Positions 1 to 7,997 of a stretch of 64,000 nt of DNA are shown here, in pieces. Origin of the DNA: Clostridia bacterium (GTDB lineage: Bacteria; Bacillota; Clostridia; Christensenellales; Borkfalkiaceae); contig JAGASM010000033.1 of NCBI GenBank assembly GCA_017621735.1, forward strand, positions 1-64,000, in the 5' to 3' direction. A program made the translations under genes and the position numbers. The notes under the pieces were generated by a model. That model was given only the letters and a program-made list of their open reading frames with translations. It was not told where the DNA came from and did no database searches. Within the stretch, counting starts at the first letter, position 1. Each line of letters begins with the position of its first letter.

Positions 1-11
1 AAAACAAATGT

Positions 12-40
12 TTGCATTTTTTATAAAAACGTGCTATGAT
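12..40 (+). promoter_or_regulatory. Promoter of the RecD-like helicase gene
   Basis: TTGCAT at 12-17 and TATGAT at 35-40 are separated by 17 bp. The -10 box ends only 7 bp before the preferred ATG at 48, so the transcript would be leaderless or nearly so. The ATG at 36 lies inside the -10 box and is an unlikely start. Confidence 0.5.
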
Positions 41-47
41 AGATGGG

Positions 48-1313
48 ATGAAATACGAAATAATTCCCCAAATACAATTAACGGCTGATCAAAGCGAAGC
101 GGTTGAACTGATCGAAGAGTGGTTTTTCAATTTGAATAACCGTATTTTTGTGTTGTGCGGATATGCGGGGACGGGAAAGACGTTTTTAATCGACTATGCC
201 ATCAAACGCTTGGGGCTTGTGGCGGGGGAGAGCGTCGTATTCGTCGCGCCGACGGGAAAGGCTGCGTCCGTTCTCATCCGCGGAGGAACGCCCGCAAGCA
301 CCGTTCACAGTTTGATTTACGCGCGAGAAGAGGAAATCGAGGTGGACGAAAACGGTGAGGTGATCTCCGAACGGTTTTTGCGGTTTGTCAAGCGGGAGAG
401 TATTGATAAGCGGATACGGCTCATTGTCGTGGACGAAACGTCAATGGTTGCGGACGACGTGTTGAAAGATCTACTTTCCTTTGGAGTCAAGTGTCTGTTT
501 TGCGGGGATCCCGCGCAACTTCCGCCCGTAGGAGGAAGCAATACGCTTTTGAGCATGCCGTGCGTTACGTTAAAGCAAATTGTTCGTCAAGAAGAGGGGA
601 ATCCTATCACGAGCCTTGCGCGTATGGCGCGGGAAGGCGAATGGATCGACTACGGCAATTACGGAAAAGACGTCGTCGTCATTTCGCAAAGCGATTTGAC
701 AAAAGAGGATCGAAAACGGCTTTTTTTGAAAGCGGATATCATTTTGGTAGGCACAAACCGTACGCGCAATGCAGTAAACCGTGAGGTGCGTTCTTATTTG
801 GGAATCGCACCGACTGCAAAGTTTCCCCTCGACGGGGAAAAGGTTGTTTGCACGTTGAACGATTGGAGTAAGCGCATCGACGACAAAGGCGCGTTTCACC
901 TCGTCAACGGCATCATGGGAACGTGTTACCGCGTGCGAGAAGGGGAAGACGGGCTTGCGCTCATGGACTTTCAAGCGGATTTTTTGCAGGAAAAAGTCTA
1001 CGATTTGCCCTTTGATACGGGGGTGTTTACGGATGGAGAATACCGCCATAAGTACGGGAGCAAAGCGTGCCAACTTGTAGACGGAAGACTCGTGCACGAG
1101 AGTAACTATTCCGTTATTCGTAAAACGCGCGTAAGGCGGGAGGATACCGTTTGTCGGTTTGAATTTGCTTACGCGGTAACCTGCCATAAAGCGCAGGGAT
1201 CGGAGTACGATTTTGTCGTCGTCATCGATGAAAGCAGACTGTTTGAAAACGGAAAAGAATGGCTCTATACGGCAATCACCCGCGCCAAGAAAAAACTCGT
1301 CATCATAAGATAA
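48..1313 (+). CDS. ATP-dependent RecD-like DNA helicase (superfamily 1B)
   Basis: Predicted 5'-3' DNA helicase motor of the RecD/AAA_30 plus UvrD_C_2 type. Seen: Walker A GYAGTGKT near residue 38, Walker B with DETSM near 129, motif III GDPAQLPPVG near 155, and C-terminal motifs CHKAQGSEYD near 379 and YTAITRAKK near 407. At about 421 residues it is a bare motor, without the N-terminal extension of RecD2 or RecB/C-binding parts. The frame is open from ATG 36, but that codon sits in the putative -10 box, so ATG 48 is preferred. It is a single-gene unit closed by a terminator. Its role (repair, or replication of mobile DNA) cannot be told from context. Confidence 0.85.
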   Translation: MKYEIIPQIQLTADQSEAVELIEEWFFNLNNRIFVLCGYAGTGKTFLIDYAIKRLGLVAGESVVFVAPTGKAASVLIRGGTPASTVHSLIYAREEEIEVDENGEVISERFLRFVKRESIDKRIRLIVVDETSMVADDVLKDLLSFGVKCLFCGDPAQLPPVGGSNTLLSMPCVTLKQIVRQEEGNPITSLARMAREGEWIDYGNYGKDVVVISQSDLTKEDRKRLFLKADIILVGTNRTRNAVNREVRSYLGIAPTAKFPLDGEKVVCTLNDWSKRIDDKGAFHLVNGIMGTCYRVREGEDGLALMDFQADFLQEKVYDLPFDTGVFTDGEYRHKYGSKACQLVDGRLVHESNYSVIRKTRVRREDTVCRFEFAYAVTCHKAQGSEYDFVVVIDESRLFENGKEWLYTAITRAKKKLVIIR

Positions 1314-1360
1314 AAGGCAATCTCTATCAAAGTCGATTCCGCTCACATAATATAAAGGCG

Positions 1361-1398
1361 AAAGGGAAGGATTGAAAAATTCTTCTCTTTTGTTTTTT
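1361..1398 (+). terminator. Intrinsic terminator of the RecD-like gene
   Basis: A 13-bp stem (1361-1373 with 1378-1390, two G-T pairs) closes a GAAA tetraloop and is followed by a T-rich run TTTTGTTTTTTG. Confidence 0.7.
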
Positions 1399-1407
1399 GT
1401 GCGCTTT

Positions 1408-1661
1408 TTGCTAGTGGCAAGGCGAGGTTTATTTTTTACGTTGCGCTATCATGTGTTCGGTTTGTTAAAATAAAAAGATAGTTTTCCGTTTCGCCGTTTT
1501 TTCTTGCGCTTTTCGGGATATTCACGTCAAGGTTGACTTTTTTTTACCGTTGTGTTATCATAACTTCGGTCTATTACGAAAATTGAGGGGCTTTCCGTTT
1601 TGCCGTCCATACCGAGGCTAACTTTTTTATAGTGTTATCATGATTTATCCGGGGAAATAAA
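1408..1661 (+). repeat. Degenerate three-copy promoter-like repeat
   Basis: This fills most of the 348-bp gap before the lipoprotein gene. TATCAT occurs at 1447-1452, 1556-1561 and 1636-1641, each preceded by GTTGCG, GTTGTG or TAGTG, a T tract and a TTGACT-like hexamer. Only the middle copy has a good sigma-A layout (TTGACT 1533-1538, 17-bp spacer, TATCAT). The outer copies have shortened T tracts, giving spacers of about 13 bp. Segments between copies are also related (TTTCCGTTT.GCCGT at about 1475 and 1590). No coding sequence was seen here. Confidence 0.55.
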
Positions 1662-3230
1662 ATGAAGAGAATTCGGTTTATTTCAATGCTTTTTTCCGTG
1701 TGCGTATGTGCGTTGGCGCTTCCGCTTTTTTCCGCATGCAGACAGCAAGAGAAAGAGATTGATGCGCCGTACATGGGTACGCTTTCCGTTGTGGAAGAGA
1801 CAGGGGAACACGTAACGCTTTATGTGGAAAAAACGGTATATCAGTCCAAAGAAGCAAAAGGGTGGCTTGAACGGGCGGAGAGTGCTTATACCAAATTTTA
1901 TTCCGCGTTTGGAATAGACCGTTGCGCGGAACTGCGGGTAATTGAAGACGAGTATGCGCTTGGAGAGGACGGTGTCGCGCTTTGCGACGGCTTTGCGTAT
2001 TGCAATCCGTCCGCCTTTGAAACGGGGGAGTACTTATTTGCGTTTGCAGGGGAATACTTACAACGAAGCGAATCGTGGAAGCGAATTGCCGCCGTAGATT
2101 ACGTCTATTCCGAACGGGACGGTTTGGGGGATACGTTTACGGACGGGTTGGGACTTACTTTGTTCGAAGGTTATTATAATGATGCGTTTGCGGACGAAGA
2201 AACGCAGGCGCTTGCGGCAAACACGGCAAAAAGATTCGGTCGGTACGTTATTGAAGAGTATGGCATAGAGGCGTTCTTGGATTGCGGGGTGGAAGAATAT
2301 CGCAATGAGTGGCTGATAAGTTTGGGGAAAGAAGGACTATATCAATTTCCATTCGATCTTTCGTGGTTGGACGGCGCAAGATATTCCGAACGTTTTTTGC
2401 AGTTTCCGCTTACGATCGAGTGTAAAAATCAAACGTATTGCCTCGACGCGATCACGTCTTCGCGCAGCAGTTCGGCATTTGATACGCCCGAACTGGTATT
2501 GACGCATTTGTCAAACGGAATAAGGGGAATGGAAGAGATTGTCGAACACGTACGCGCGCAGGCGGGCGGAGCGAACACGCGATTGTCATTGCGATACGGC
2601 GATCCGACCGCGTACGAAATTTCCGACCGTCGGGCAACGGGCGCGGACGTGGAAAAGGGCGTCGTGTATCTTGCCGATCCAAGCGAATTTGTGCATGAAA
2701 CGGTGCATATGCTGACGCTCGACGCTTACCCGCGCGACGGACTTTGGCTTGCCGAAGGGGTTGCGGAGTATTATTCCCGCGACGTAAGCGGCGTGCGCTC
2801 AGATATCGAGTATCGGATGTACGACTCGTTTACAGAGTGGTCGGAAACGCAAACTCCGCTCGGTCGGTTTGTGGAGAGCGTCAAAGCGGAATTTTCTTTG
2901 CGCGGCGGAAATTTTGCTACGTTCGGTGCGTTTGACTTTTCTCTATTGGAAGAATGTATCGCGCGCGTTACGTTTGAAAGTTCCGAAAAGGTAGAAGGGT
3001 TTGCGTTTGCGACGTCGCCCGTTTCCGCATTTCACAATTCTCCGCCGTCAAGTTACGAGGGGAACGGTTTAACCTATCCGCAAGCGTATTTGTTTACAAA
3101 ATACTTGATAGAGCAAGAGGGAGAAGTGCGCGTTTTGAATGCGCTTCCACAAGGCGGAACGTTTGATTTTACATCCTCTTTCGGGCGTTCGTATGCGGAA
3201 TATTTTGCGGAATTTTTATCAACGCTTTGA
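1662..3230 (+). CDS. Lipoprotein with gluzincin-type zinc metalloprotease motifs
   Basis: Predicted surface lipoprotein: a charged start, a hydrophobic segment and lipobox LFSAC give a signal peptide II of about 26 residues. The conserved feature is HETVH (H345, E346, H349) followed after 15 residues by WLAEGVAEYY, the arrangement of HExxH and a downstream glutamate (E365) in gluzincins such as M1 and M61 peptidases. This suggests a zinc peptidase anchored outside the membrane. The N-terminal 300 residues and the C-terminal 150 residues match no family I recognise. The start ATG follows a weak GGGGA ribosome site. It is a single gene behind the promoter-like repeat, with no evident partner. 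Substrate is unknown, and a non-catalytic role is possible. Confidence 0.6.
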   Translation: MKRIRFISMLFSVCVCALALPLFSACRQQEKEIDAPYMGTLSVVEETGEHVTLYVEKTVYQSKEAKGWLERAESAYTKFYSAFGIDRCAELRVIEDEYALGEDGVALCDGFAYCNPSAFETGEYLFAFAGEYLQRSESWKRIAAVDYVYSERDGLGDTFTDGLGLTLFEGYYNDAFADEETQALAANTAKRFGRYVIEEYGIEAFLDCGVEEYRNEWLISLGKEGLYQFPFDLSWLDGARYSERFLQFPLTIECKNQTYCLDAITSSRSSSAFDTPELVLTHLSNGIRGMEEIVEHVRAQAGGANTRLSLRYGDPTAYEISDRRATGADVEKGVVYLADPSEFVHETVHMLTLDAYPRDGLWLAEGVAEYYSRDVSGVRSDIEYRMYDSFTEWSETQTPLGRFVESVKAEFSLRGGNFATFGAFDFSLLEECIARVTFESSEKVEGFAFATSPVSAFHNSPPSSYEGNGLTYPQAYLFTKYLIEQEGEVRVLNALPQGGTFDFTSSFGRSYAEYFAEFLSTL

Positions 3231-3251
3231 TAAATTTCAGTTTTTTTTTGC

Positions 3252-3280
3252 TTGCAAAATTTTGCGGAAAGTGATAAAAT
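3252..3280 (+). promoter_or_regulatory. Promoter for the DUF2798-like membrane protein
   Basis: TTGCAA 3252-3257, 17-bp spacer, TAAAAT 3275-3280. A complete terminator hairpin lies between this promoter and the gene. Confidence 0.45.
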
Positions 3281-3309
3281 AAACGCAACAATCAAATGGC
3301 GTAAAATGG

Positions 3310-3342
3310 TTCAGCCGAAGTATGTTCGGCTGAATTTTTTTT
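3310..3342 (+). terminator. Terminator or attenuator upstream of gene at 3361
   Basis: A perfect 10-bp stem (3310-3319 with 3325-3334), 5-nt loop and eight T residues. It may simply end the preceding lipoprotein transcript. It also lies downstream of the promoter at 3252-3280, so transcripts from there must pass it to reach the next gene. Confidence 0.75.
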
Positions 3343-3360
3343 GAGCAAAAAGGAGTTTTT

Positions 3361-3933
3361 ATGCCAACAAATTTATTTCAAAAAAGTATTTTTGCACTTT
3401 TGACGGTTGTCGTAACCGTCCACGCGTACGTGTTTTTCAGCCTTTACGTTGTAAACGGTGAAACGCTCATGCAGGTAGCGGGAACAGACCGCGTTCTCGA
3501 CGCTGTTGACGCGCTTGGCGGGGTGTATGCATTTGGAACGTATCTTCCCATTTGGGCGATCGTGCTTATTGAATTTGCCTTTGCCTTTACGTTAGAAATG
3601 ACGATGGGAAGTCCCTGTTCCTTCCGCCTTGCAAGCAAAGTGTTTTCCCCTAAAACAACGCATCCTGTTTTGTTTGAAACAGCGATTATTTGTGCAACGG
3701 TAGCATTGATGTGCCCCGCGATGAGTTTGATTGCTGCATTTTTGTACTATCCGTATTGGATGGGGTTTGACGTTCTTACCCTCCTTGCGAATTGGCTCAA
3801 ACTCGTGTGCTACAACTTTCCGTTTGCATTCTTTACACAACTGTTCTTTATTCAGCCGCTTATTCGGACGGTATTCAAACTCATTTTTTGTAAAAAAAAG
3901 TCCTTGCAACCGAACAGCGAACTTTATGCATAA
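3361..3933 (+). CDS. Small integral membrane protein, DUF2798-like
   Basis: A 190-residue protein with about four membrane segments (near residues 10-30, 58-80, 103-128 and 140-165) and a basic C-terminus. The pattern of two similar halves, each with a helix pair and a short motif with G-x-P and K-x-x-x-P, resembles DUF2798 proteins, whose function is unknown. An AAAAGGAG ribosome site lies just before the ATG. It forms a single-gene unit with its own promoter and flanking terminators. Family assignment is tentative. Confidence 0.55.
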   Translation: MPTNLFQKSIFALLTVVVTVHAYVFFSLYVVNGETLMQVAGTDRVLDAVDALGGVYAFGTYLPIWAIVLIEFAFAFTLEMTMGSPCSFRLASKVFSPKTTHPVLFETAIICATVALMCPAMSLIAAFLYYPYWMGFDVLTLLANWLKLVCYNFPFAFFTQLFFIQPLIRTVFKLIFCKKKSLQPNSELYA

Positions 3934-3938
3934 AGAAA

Positions 3939-3966
3939 ACCGTCCTCAACCGAGGACGGTGTGTTT
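3939..3966 (+). terminator. Terminator of the DUF2798-like gene
   Basis: A 9-bp perfect stem, ACCGTCCTC (3939-3947) with GAGGACGGT (3952-3960), followed by a weak run GTGTTTATGG. Confidence 0.5.
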
Positions 3967-4076
3967 ATGGGAGCCTTTGGCGGAAAAAAAATCGCCACTT
4001 AAAGGGGAGATCATTTTAGCAAAAGTAGTGTTATAATCAAGTGTTTTCCGACCGCTATAAAAACACGGGGGATCCG

Positions 4077-4832
4077 TCATGACTTTTGTTTTGCTTTTTG
4101 GCGGTAGTACGTTTGTAGGCTTCCGAATCCCGCCTCAAATACAAGATCGCCGATGTTTTTACCTCGCCCGATATTTTGTTCGACGTACTGCAAGCGCAGT
4201 CCGTTGACGTATTCCCGAAATCCCACGTTGACGTATCCGTGAAAGGCGCGGGAAAGATACGATTGCGTGTAGCCGAAATGTTTTGCCGCGGAAGAAAGGG
4301 AAATCGGTTCTTTGAAATGCGTTTGAATATAATCCAAAAGACGCCGAAAGAGGGAACTTTCCGCTTGCCTATCGTCGGGGGTGTAGTTGAGTTTTTCATC
4401 GATAAGCGCGAGGAGAAGGGGAACGGTTGCCGCGCGGATGTTCGCAGGGATTTGTTCGCGCAAGAGTTTGTCTGAAATTTCGTATAAATTACTTGCGAGG
4501 GTTGCGTCTTGAACGACGGGGCAGTCGGGACGCATTCCCGCCGTTTTTCGCGTATTGCTTGGGAAACAGGAGGGGGGGATTAAAAGAACGCACGCTTCCA
4601 ACTCGCCCGCGATCCGTTCGTCGTAACTGTGGACGTCGTAACTGTCGAAAAAAGCGATTGCGCCGTCCCGTACCTCATAACGCTCTCCGTTGCACGTAAC
4701 GGCGTATCCGCCCCGTTTTACAATGAGCAGTTCAATGTTTTGGTGGAAGTGCGCGTCGTATAAATATTCCCCGCTCCACAAAGAGAGGACTTCGTTTTCT
4801 TTTTCCCGTTCCGACTCGTAAAAGGCTTTCAT
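4077..4832 (-). CDS. AraC-family transcriptional regulator
   Basis: A 251-residue regulator with an N-terminal cupin-like sugar-sensing domain (residues about 20-100, with the HFHQNIE.L pattern) and a C-terminal pair of helix-turn-helix motifs (about 150-250, containing SLSSAAKHFGYTQSYLSR and a final IGDLVFEAGFGSLQTYYR). It is divergent from the GH3 beta-glucosidase gene, so it most likely controls that gene in response to a glucoside; this is inference from position. On its own strand a TATGAT box (4849-4844) ends 11 bp before the ATG and no Shine-Dalgarno sequence is visible, so the mRNA may be leaderless or use another promoter. Confidence 0.85.
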   Translation of the reverse strand: MKAFYESEREKENEVLSLWSGEYLYDAHFHQNIELLIVKRGGYAVTCNGERYEVRDGAIAFFDSYDVHSYDERIAGELEACVLLIPPSCFPSNTRKTAGMRPDCPVVQDATLASNLYEISDKLLREQIPANIRAATVPLLLALIDEKLNYTPDDRQAESSLFRRLLDYIQTHFKEPISLSSAAKHFGYTQSYLSRAFHGYVNVGFREYVNGLRLQYVEQNIGRGKNIGDLVFEAGFGSLQTYYRQKAKQKS

Positions 4833-4941
4833 ACTTGTATTGTATCATACGAGTGAAAAAAAAGAAAGGGTTTTTCGAAAGAATGGAAGAAAAAAGAATA
4901 TTTTAGTGCAAAAAATGAGAATAAAAACAGCGATTTTGCGA

Positions 4942-4970
4942 TATACAAGCGAGGGGGAAAGGTGTAAAAT
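4942..4970 (+). promoter_or_regulatory. Promoter of the GH3 gene
   Basis: TATACA 4942-4947, 17-bp spacer, TAAAAT 4965-4970. The weak -35 match suits a promoter that needs an activator such as the divergent AraC-type protein. Confidence 0.4.
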
Positions 4971-4995
4971 AAAGGGGAAAAGTTGGAGGTGAATG

Positions 4996-6972
4996 ATGAA
5001 ATTCGACGTAAAAAAATTAACGTTAGACGAAAAGTTACATCTTTTGACGGGGGCGGATCTGTGGCGCACGTACGGCGCGAACGGAAAAATTCCCCAAGTA
5101 TTTTTATCGGACGGGCCGAACGGCCTTCGTATGCACGCCGAAGACGGGAGTACGAAAAAGGCAACGGCAATGCCCACGATCTCCGTCGTCGCAAACACGT
5201 GGAACCCCGCGCTTTCGTATCTTGACGGGGCGACGATCGCGGAGGACTGCATTGAGCACGGGGCGGACGTTTTGCTCGCGCCCGGCGTCAATATCAAGCG
5301 CACCCCCTTAAACGGGCGCAATTTCGAGTATTTTTCGGAAGATCCTTTCCTTGCGGGGACGATGGCAAAGGCGTATATCGACGGGGTGCAAAGTAAGCAC
5401 GTCGGGACGAGCCTGAAACATTTTTGCGTAAACAATCGCGAATACGACCGTTTTTATCAAACGAGCGAGCTGGACGAGCGTGCGTTGCGCGAAATTTACT
5501 GCCGTCCTTTTGAAATTGCAGTCAAGGCGCAGCCTTGGACGGTGATGTGCAGTTATAATCCCGTCAACGGGGTGTATGCGTCGGAGAATAAGTATCTCTT
5601 AAAAGAAATCCTTCGCGACGAATTCGGATTTGAAGGGTTGATCGTTTCCGATTGGGAAGCGGTGCATCAGTCGTATAAAGCGGTCAAAGCGACGCTTGAC
5701 TTGCGCATGCCTTATTCGGAGAAGGCATATCCCGAACTCAAAGCGGCGTATGAAAAGGGACTTTTGACGGAAGAAGAAATTGATTACTGCGTACAAAACG
5801 TATTAAACCTTGTTGAAAAGAAGGTGCAAGCGGACCAAAAGAAGAAGGAAACGCTTACCAAGGAAGAACGGCACGCAAATGCGGTAGAAATTGCAAAGGA
5901 AGGCATCGTTCTTTTGAAAAACGAAGGGGTGCTTCCTTTGAAAAAAGGGAAGGTCGCCGTGATCGGTGAATTTTCCGAATCTCCTACCCTCGGCGGAGGC
6001 GGATCCGCTTACGTTCAGACGGATTTCAAGCAAAAATTCCTCTCCGATTTGATCGCCGAGCGGGAAGGTTATTCCGTTCAACACGAATACTGTTTGGGCG
6101 GAAGAGAACACGGGACGGCGCTCAAAAAAGGATATGCGATTGCGTATGAGGCGGATACCGTCGTCATTTCCGTCGGAACGTGCAAAGAAGTGGAGTGCGA
6201 GGGGTACGACCGTACGACCATTCGCTTGACGCCGATTATGGAAAACTTTATTTTAGAAACGGCAAAAATTAACCCCAACGTCGTCGTGTGCCTGCATGCG
6301 GGGAGCGCCGTTGATATGAGCGCGTGGGTTGACGAAGTCAAAGCGGTCGTTTCCGTCGGCTATGCGGGAGAAGGGACAAACGAGGCGCTTTCGGCAATTT
6401 TAGTTGGGGAAGTTTCCCCGAGCGGAAAATTGACGGAAACGTTCCCCCTTTCGCTGGACGATACGTACACGGGCGAGGAAACGGGCAACGGGCTTGTCGA
6501 GTGGTATTCGGACGGAATTTTCGTCGGATATCGCTATTACGATAAGGCGCAGGCAGACGTGCAGTTCCCCTTTGGACACGGTCTTTCGTATGCAAACTTC
6601 GTTTATTCCGATTTGAAGATCAAGCAATGCGGAGAAAGCGAGTTTGAGGTTTCCTATCAAATTGAAAACACGTCGGAGGTGGACGCAAAAGAGGTTTCGC
6701 AGGTGTACGTCAAGCAGGTGTTCCCGATGGTCGTCCGTCCCGAGAAAGAACTCAAAGGATTCTCCAAAGACTTGATCAAAGCGGGAGAGAAAAAGACGGT
6801 TACCGTAAAACTTGATTTCCGTTCGTTTGCTTACTACAATACGGCGTACCGCCGTTGGCACGCGGAAAACGGTCCTTACGAAATTTACGTCGGGGCGTCC
6901 TCGCGCGATCTTCGCCTTTGCGGAAAGGTAACCCTTTCCCTCGACGATGCGACGCAACAGTCGAAATGGTAA
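4996..6972 (+). CDS. Glycoside hydrolase family 3 beta-glucosidase
   Basis: Predicted cytoplasmic enzyme that removes terminal beta-linked glucose or xylose from oligosaccharides; no signal peptide. The N-terminal GH3 barrel (residues about 10-280) carries SDGPNGLR, KHFCVNN and the nucleophile region GLIVSDW, where the catalytic Asp is near residue 219. The C-terminal alpha/beta domain (about 300-510) has GGGGSAYV, VSVGYAGEGT and SGKLTETFP, and a fibronectin-III-like domain ends the protein. Length (658) is normal for the compact form. GGAGG lies 3 bp before ATG 4993 and 6 bp before ATG 4996; the second is preferred. It is divergent from the AraC-type gene, and no transporter is adjacent. Confidence 0.9.
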   Translation: MKFDVKKLTLDEKLHLLTGADLWRTYGANGKIPQVFLSDGPNGLRMHAEDGSTKKATAMPTISVVANTWNPALSYLDGATIAEDCIEHGADVLLAPGVNIKRTPLNGRNFEYFSEDPFLAGTMAKAYIDGVQSKHVGTSLKHFCVNNREYDRFYQTSELDERALREIYCRPFEIAVKAQPWTVMCSYNPVNGVYASENKYLLKEILRDEFGFEGLIVSDWEAVHQSYKAVKATLDLRMPYSEKAYPELKAAYEKGLLTEEEIDYCVQNVLNLVEKKVQADQKKKETLTKEERHANAVEIAKEGIVLLKNEGVLPLKKGKVAVIGEFSESPTLGGGGSAYVQTDFKQKFLSDLIAEREGYSVQHEYCLGGREHGTALKKGYAIAYEADTVVISVGTCKEVECEGYDRTTIRLTPIMENFILETAKINPNVVVCLHAGSAVDMSAWVDEVKAVVSVGYAGEGTNEALSAILVGEVSPSGKLTETFPLSLDDTYTGEETGNGLVEWYSDGIFVGYRYYDKAQADVQFPFGHGLSYANFVYSDLKIKQCGESEFEVSYQIENTSEVDAKEVSQVYVKQVFPMVVRPEKELKGFSKDLIKAGEKKTVTVKLDFRSFAYYNTAYRRWHAENGPYEIYVGASSRDLRLCGKVTLSLDDATQQSKW

Positions 6973-6984
6973 TATAGCAAAAAG

Positions 6985-7023
6985 AAAAGCGGCTTGCAAT
7001 GGCAAGCCGCTTTTCTTTTTATT
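6985..7023 (+). terminator. Terminator of the GH3 gene
   Basis: A 12-bp stem (6986-6997 with 7002-7013) with AATG loop, A-rich before and T-rich after (TTTTCTTTTTATT). Confidence 0.85.
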
Positions 7024-7104
7024 ATCGTGCATAACGCGGCTTGATTATTTCAAAAAGATAAATCGCAAAACTTGTAAAAAACAAGATACAATCGGGCAAA
7101 ATAA

Positions 7105-7158
7105 TTTACACGCCGTTTACAAAAACGTGCGCAATCGGTTACAAACGCGTGATATGAT
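7105..7158 (+). promoter_or_regulatory. Pho box and promoter of the pst operon
   Basis: Four hexamers begin at 7105 (TTTACA), 7116 (TTTACA), 7127 (GTGCGC) and 7138 (GTTACA), exactly 11 bp apart, and TATGAT follows at 7153-7158 after a 9-bp gap. This is the layout of PhoP-binding TT-x-ACA direct repeats in Bacillus-type Pho regulons. The same four-repeat arrangement precedes the Na/Pi cotransporter operon. Confidence 0.75.
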
Positions 7159-7187
7159 AAAATCACAAATTAAAAAGGAGAAAAATT

Positions 7188-7994
7188 ATGAAAAAGAAAA
7201 CAGTTGCACTTGGTTTAGCACTTACGCTCGTTGCGTCTTGCGGCGCATTGACGGCATGCGGGAACGAAAATGAATTGATCGTAACGGGAAGTTCCTCCGT
7301 GTCCCCCCTAATGGAAAAACTTGCGGAGGCATATGAAAAAGTCAGCGAGGTTGACGTAAAAGTTACCACGTCCGATTCGGGTACGGGGATCAAAGACGCG
7401 ATGGAAGGGAGAAACGATTTCGGTATGTCTTCCCGCGCGTTAAAGCAAACGGAAACGGGCATTGAGGCAAAGCAAATTGCAACGGACGGCGTTGTAATGA
7501 TCGTCAATCCCGAAGTGGAACTTACAAACGTTACGTCGGAAGAAGTATACGGGTTGTATGCGGAAGGGGTGGCAATCGGTGCGATCACGGGTGCAATCTC
7601 GCGGGAAAACGGAAGCGGAACGCGCGACGCATTCGACGATTTGATTAAAAATGCAGAAGGACAAAAACTCAAACAGTTAGAAACTTTTTCCGCGGTGGTC
7701 GGGACGCAAACGAACACGGGCGCGGTCAAAACGCAAATTGCATCGAATAACACCGTTTTAGGATATATTTCCCTCGGCTCTTTGGACGGCACCGTAAAGG
7801 CGCTCTCCTTTGAAGGGGTAGAGGCAACGGTAGAAAACATTCAAGCGGGAGAATACGGGCTTTCCCGTCCCTTCCTCATCGTATATCCGTCGGAAGAAAC
7901 GCTTTCCGAAAATGCAAAAGCGTTCCTCGCGTTTATCATGGGGGAAGAAGGGCAAGCGATCGTAGAAAAGGCGGGCTACGTTCCCGTTGCATAA
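7188..7994 (+). CDS. pstS: Phosphate ABC transporter substrate-binding lipoprotein PstS
   Basis: Extracellular phosphate receptor of the Pst transporter, anchored by a lipobox LTAC near residue 22. The mature part opens with ITGSSSVSPLME-like residues (VTGSSSVSPLM) that form the phosphate pocket, and contains DSGTGIKD and SRENGSGTRDAF, both typical of PstS. Length (268) is normal for the short Firmicute form. A good AAAAAGGAG site precedes the ATG. It is the first gene of pstS-pstCA-pstB-phoU, behind a four-hexamer Pho box, so it should be induced when phosphate is scarce. Confidence 0.95.
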   Translation: MKKKTVALGLALTLVASCGALTACGNENELIVTGSSSVSPLMEKLAEAYEKVSEVDVKVTTSDSGTGIKDAMEGRNDFGMSSRALKQTETGIEAKQIATDGVVMIVNPEVELTNVTSEEVYGLYAEGVAIGAITGAISRENGSGTRDAFDDLIKNAEGQKLKQLETFSAVVGTQTNTGAVKTQIASNNTVLGYISLGSLDGTVKALSFEGVEATVENIQAGEYGLSRPFLIVYPSEETLSENAKAFLAFIMGEEGQAIVEKAGYVPVA

Positions 7995-7997
7995 CGT

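Noticed and set aside
36..47. Upstream ATG at 36 as start of the helicase gene
   Set aside because: It lies inside the putative -10 box TATGAT.
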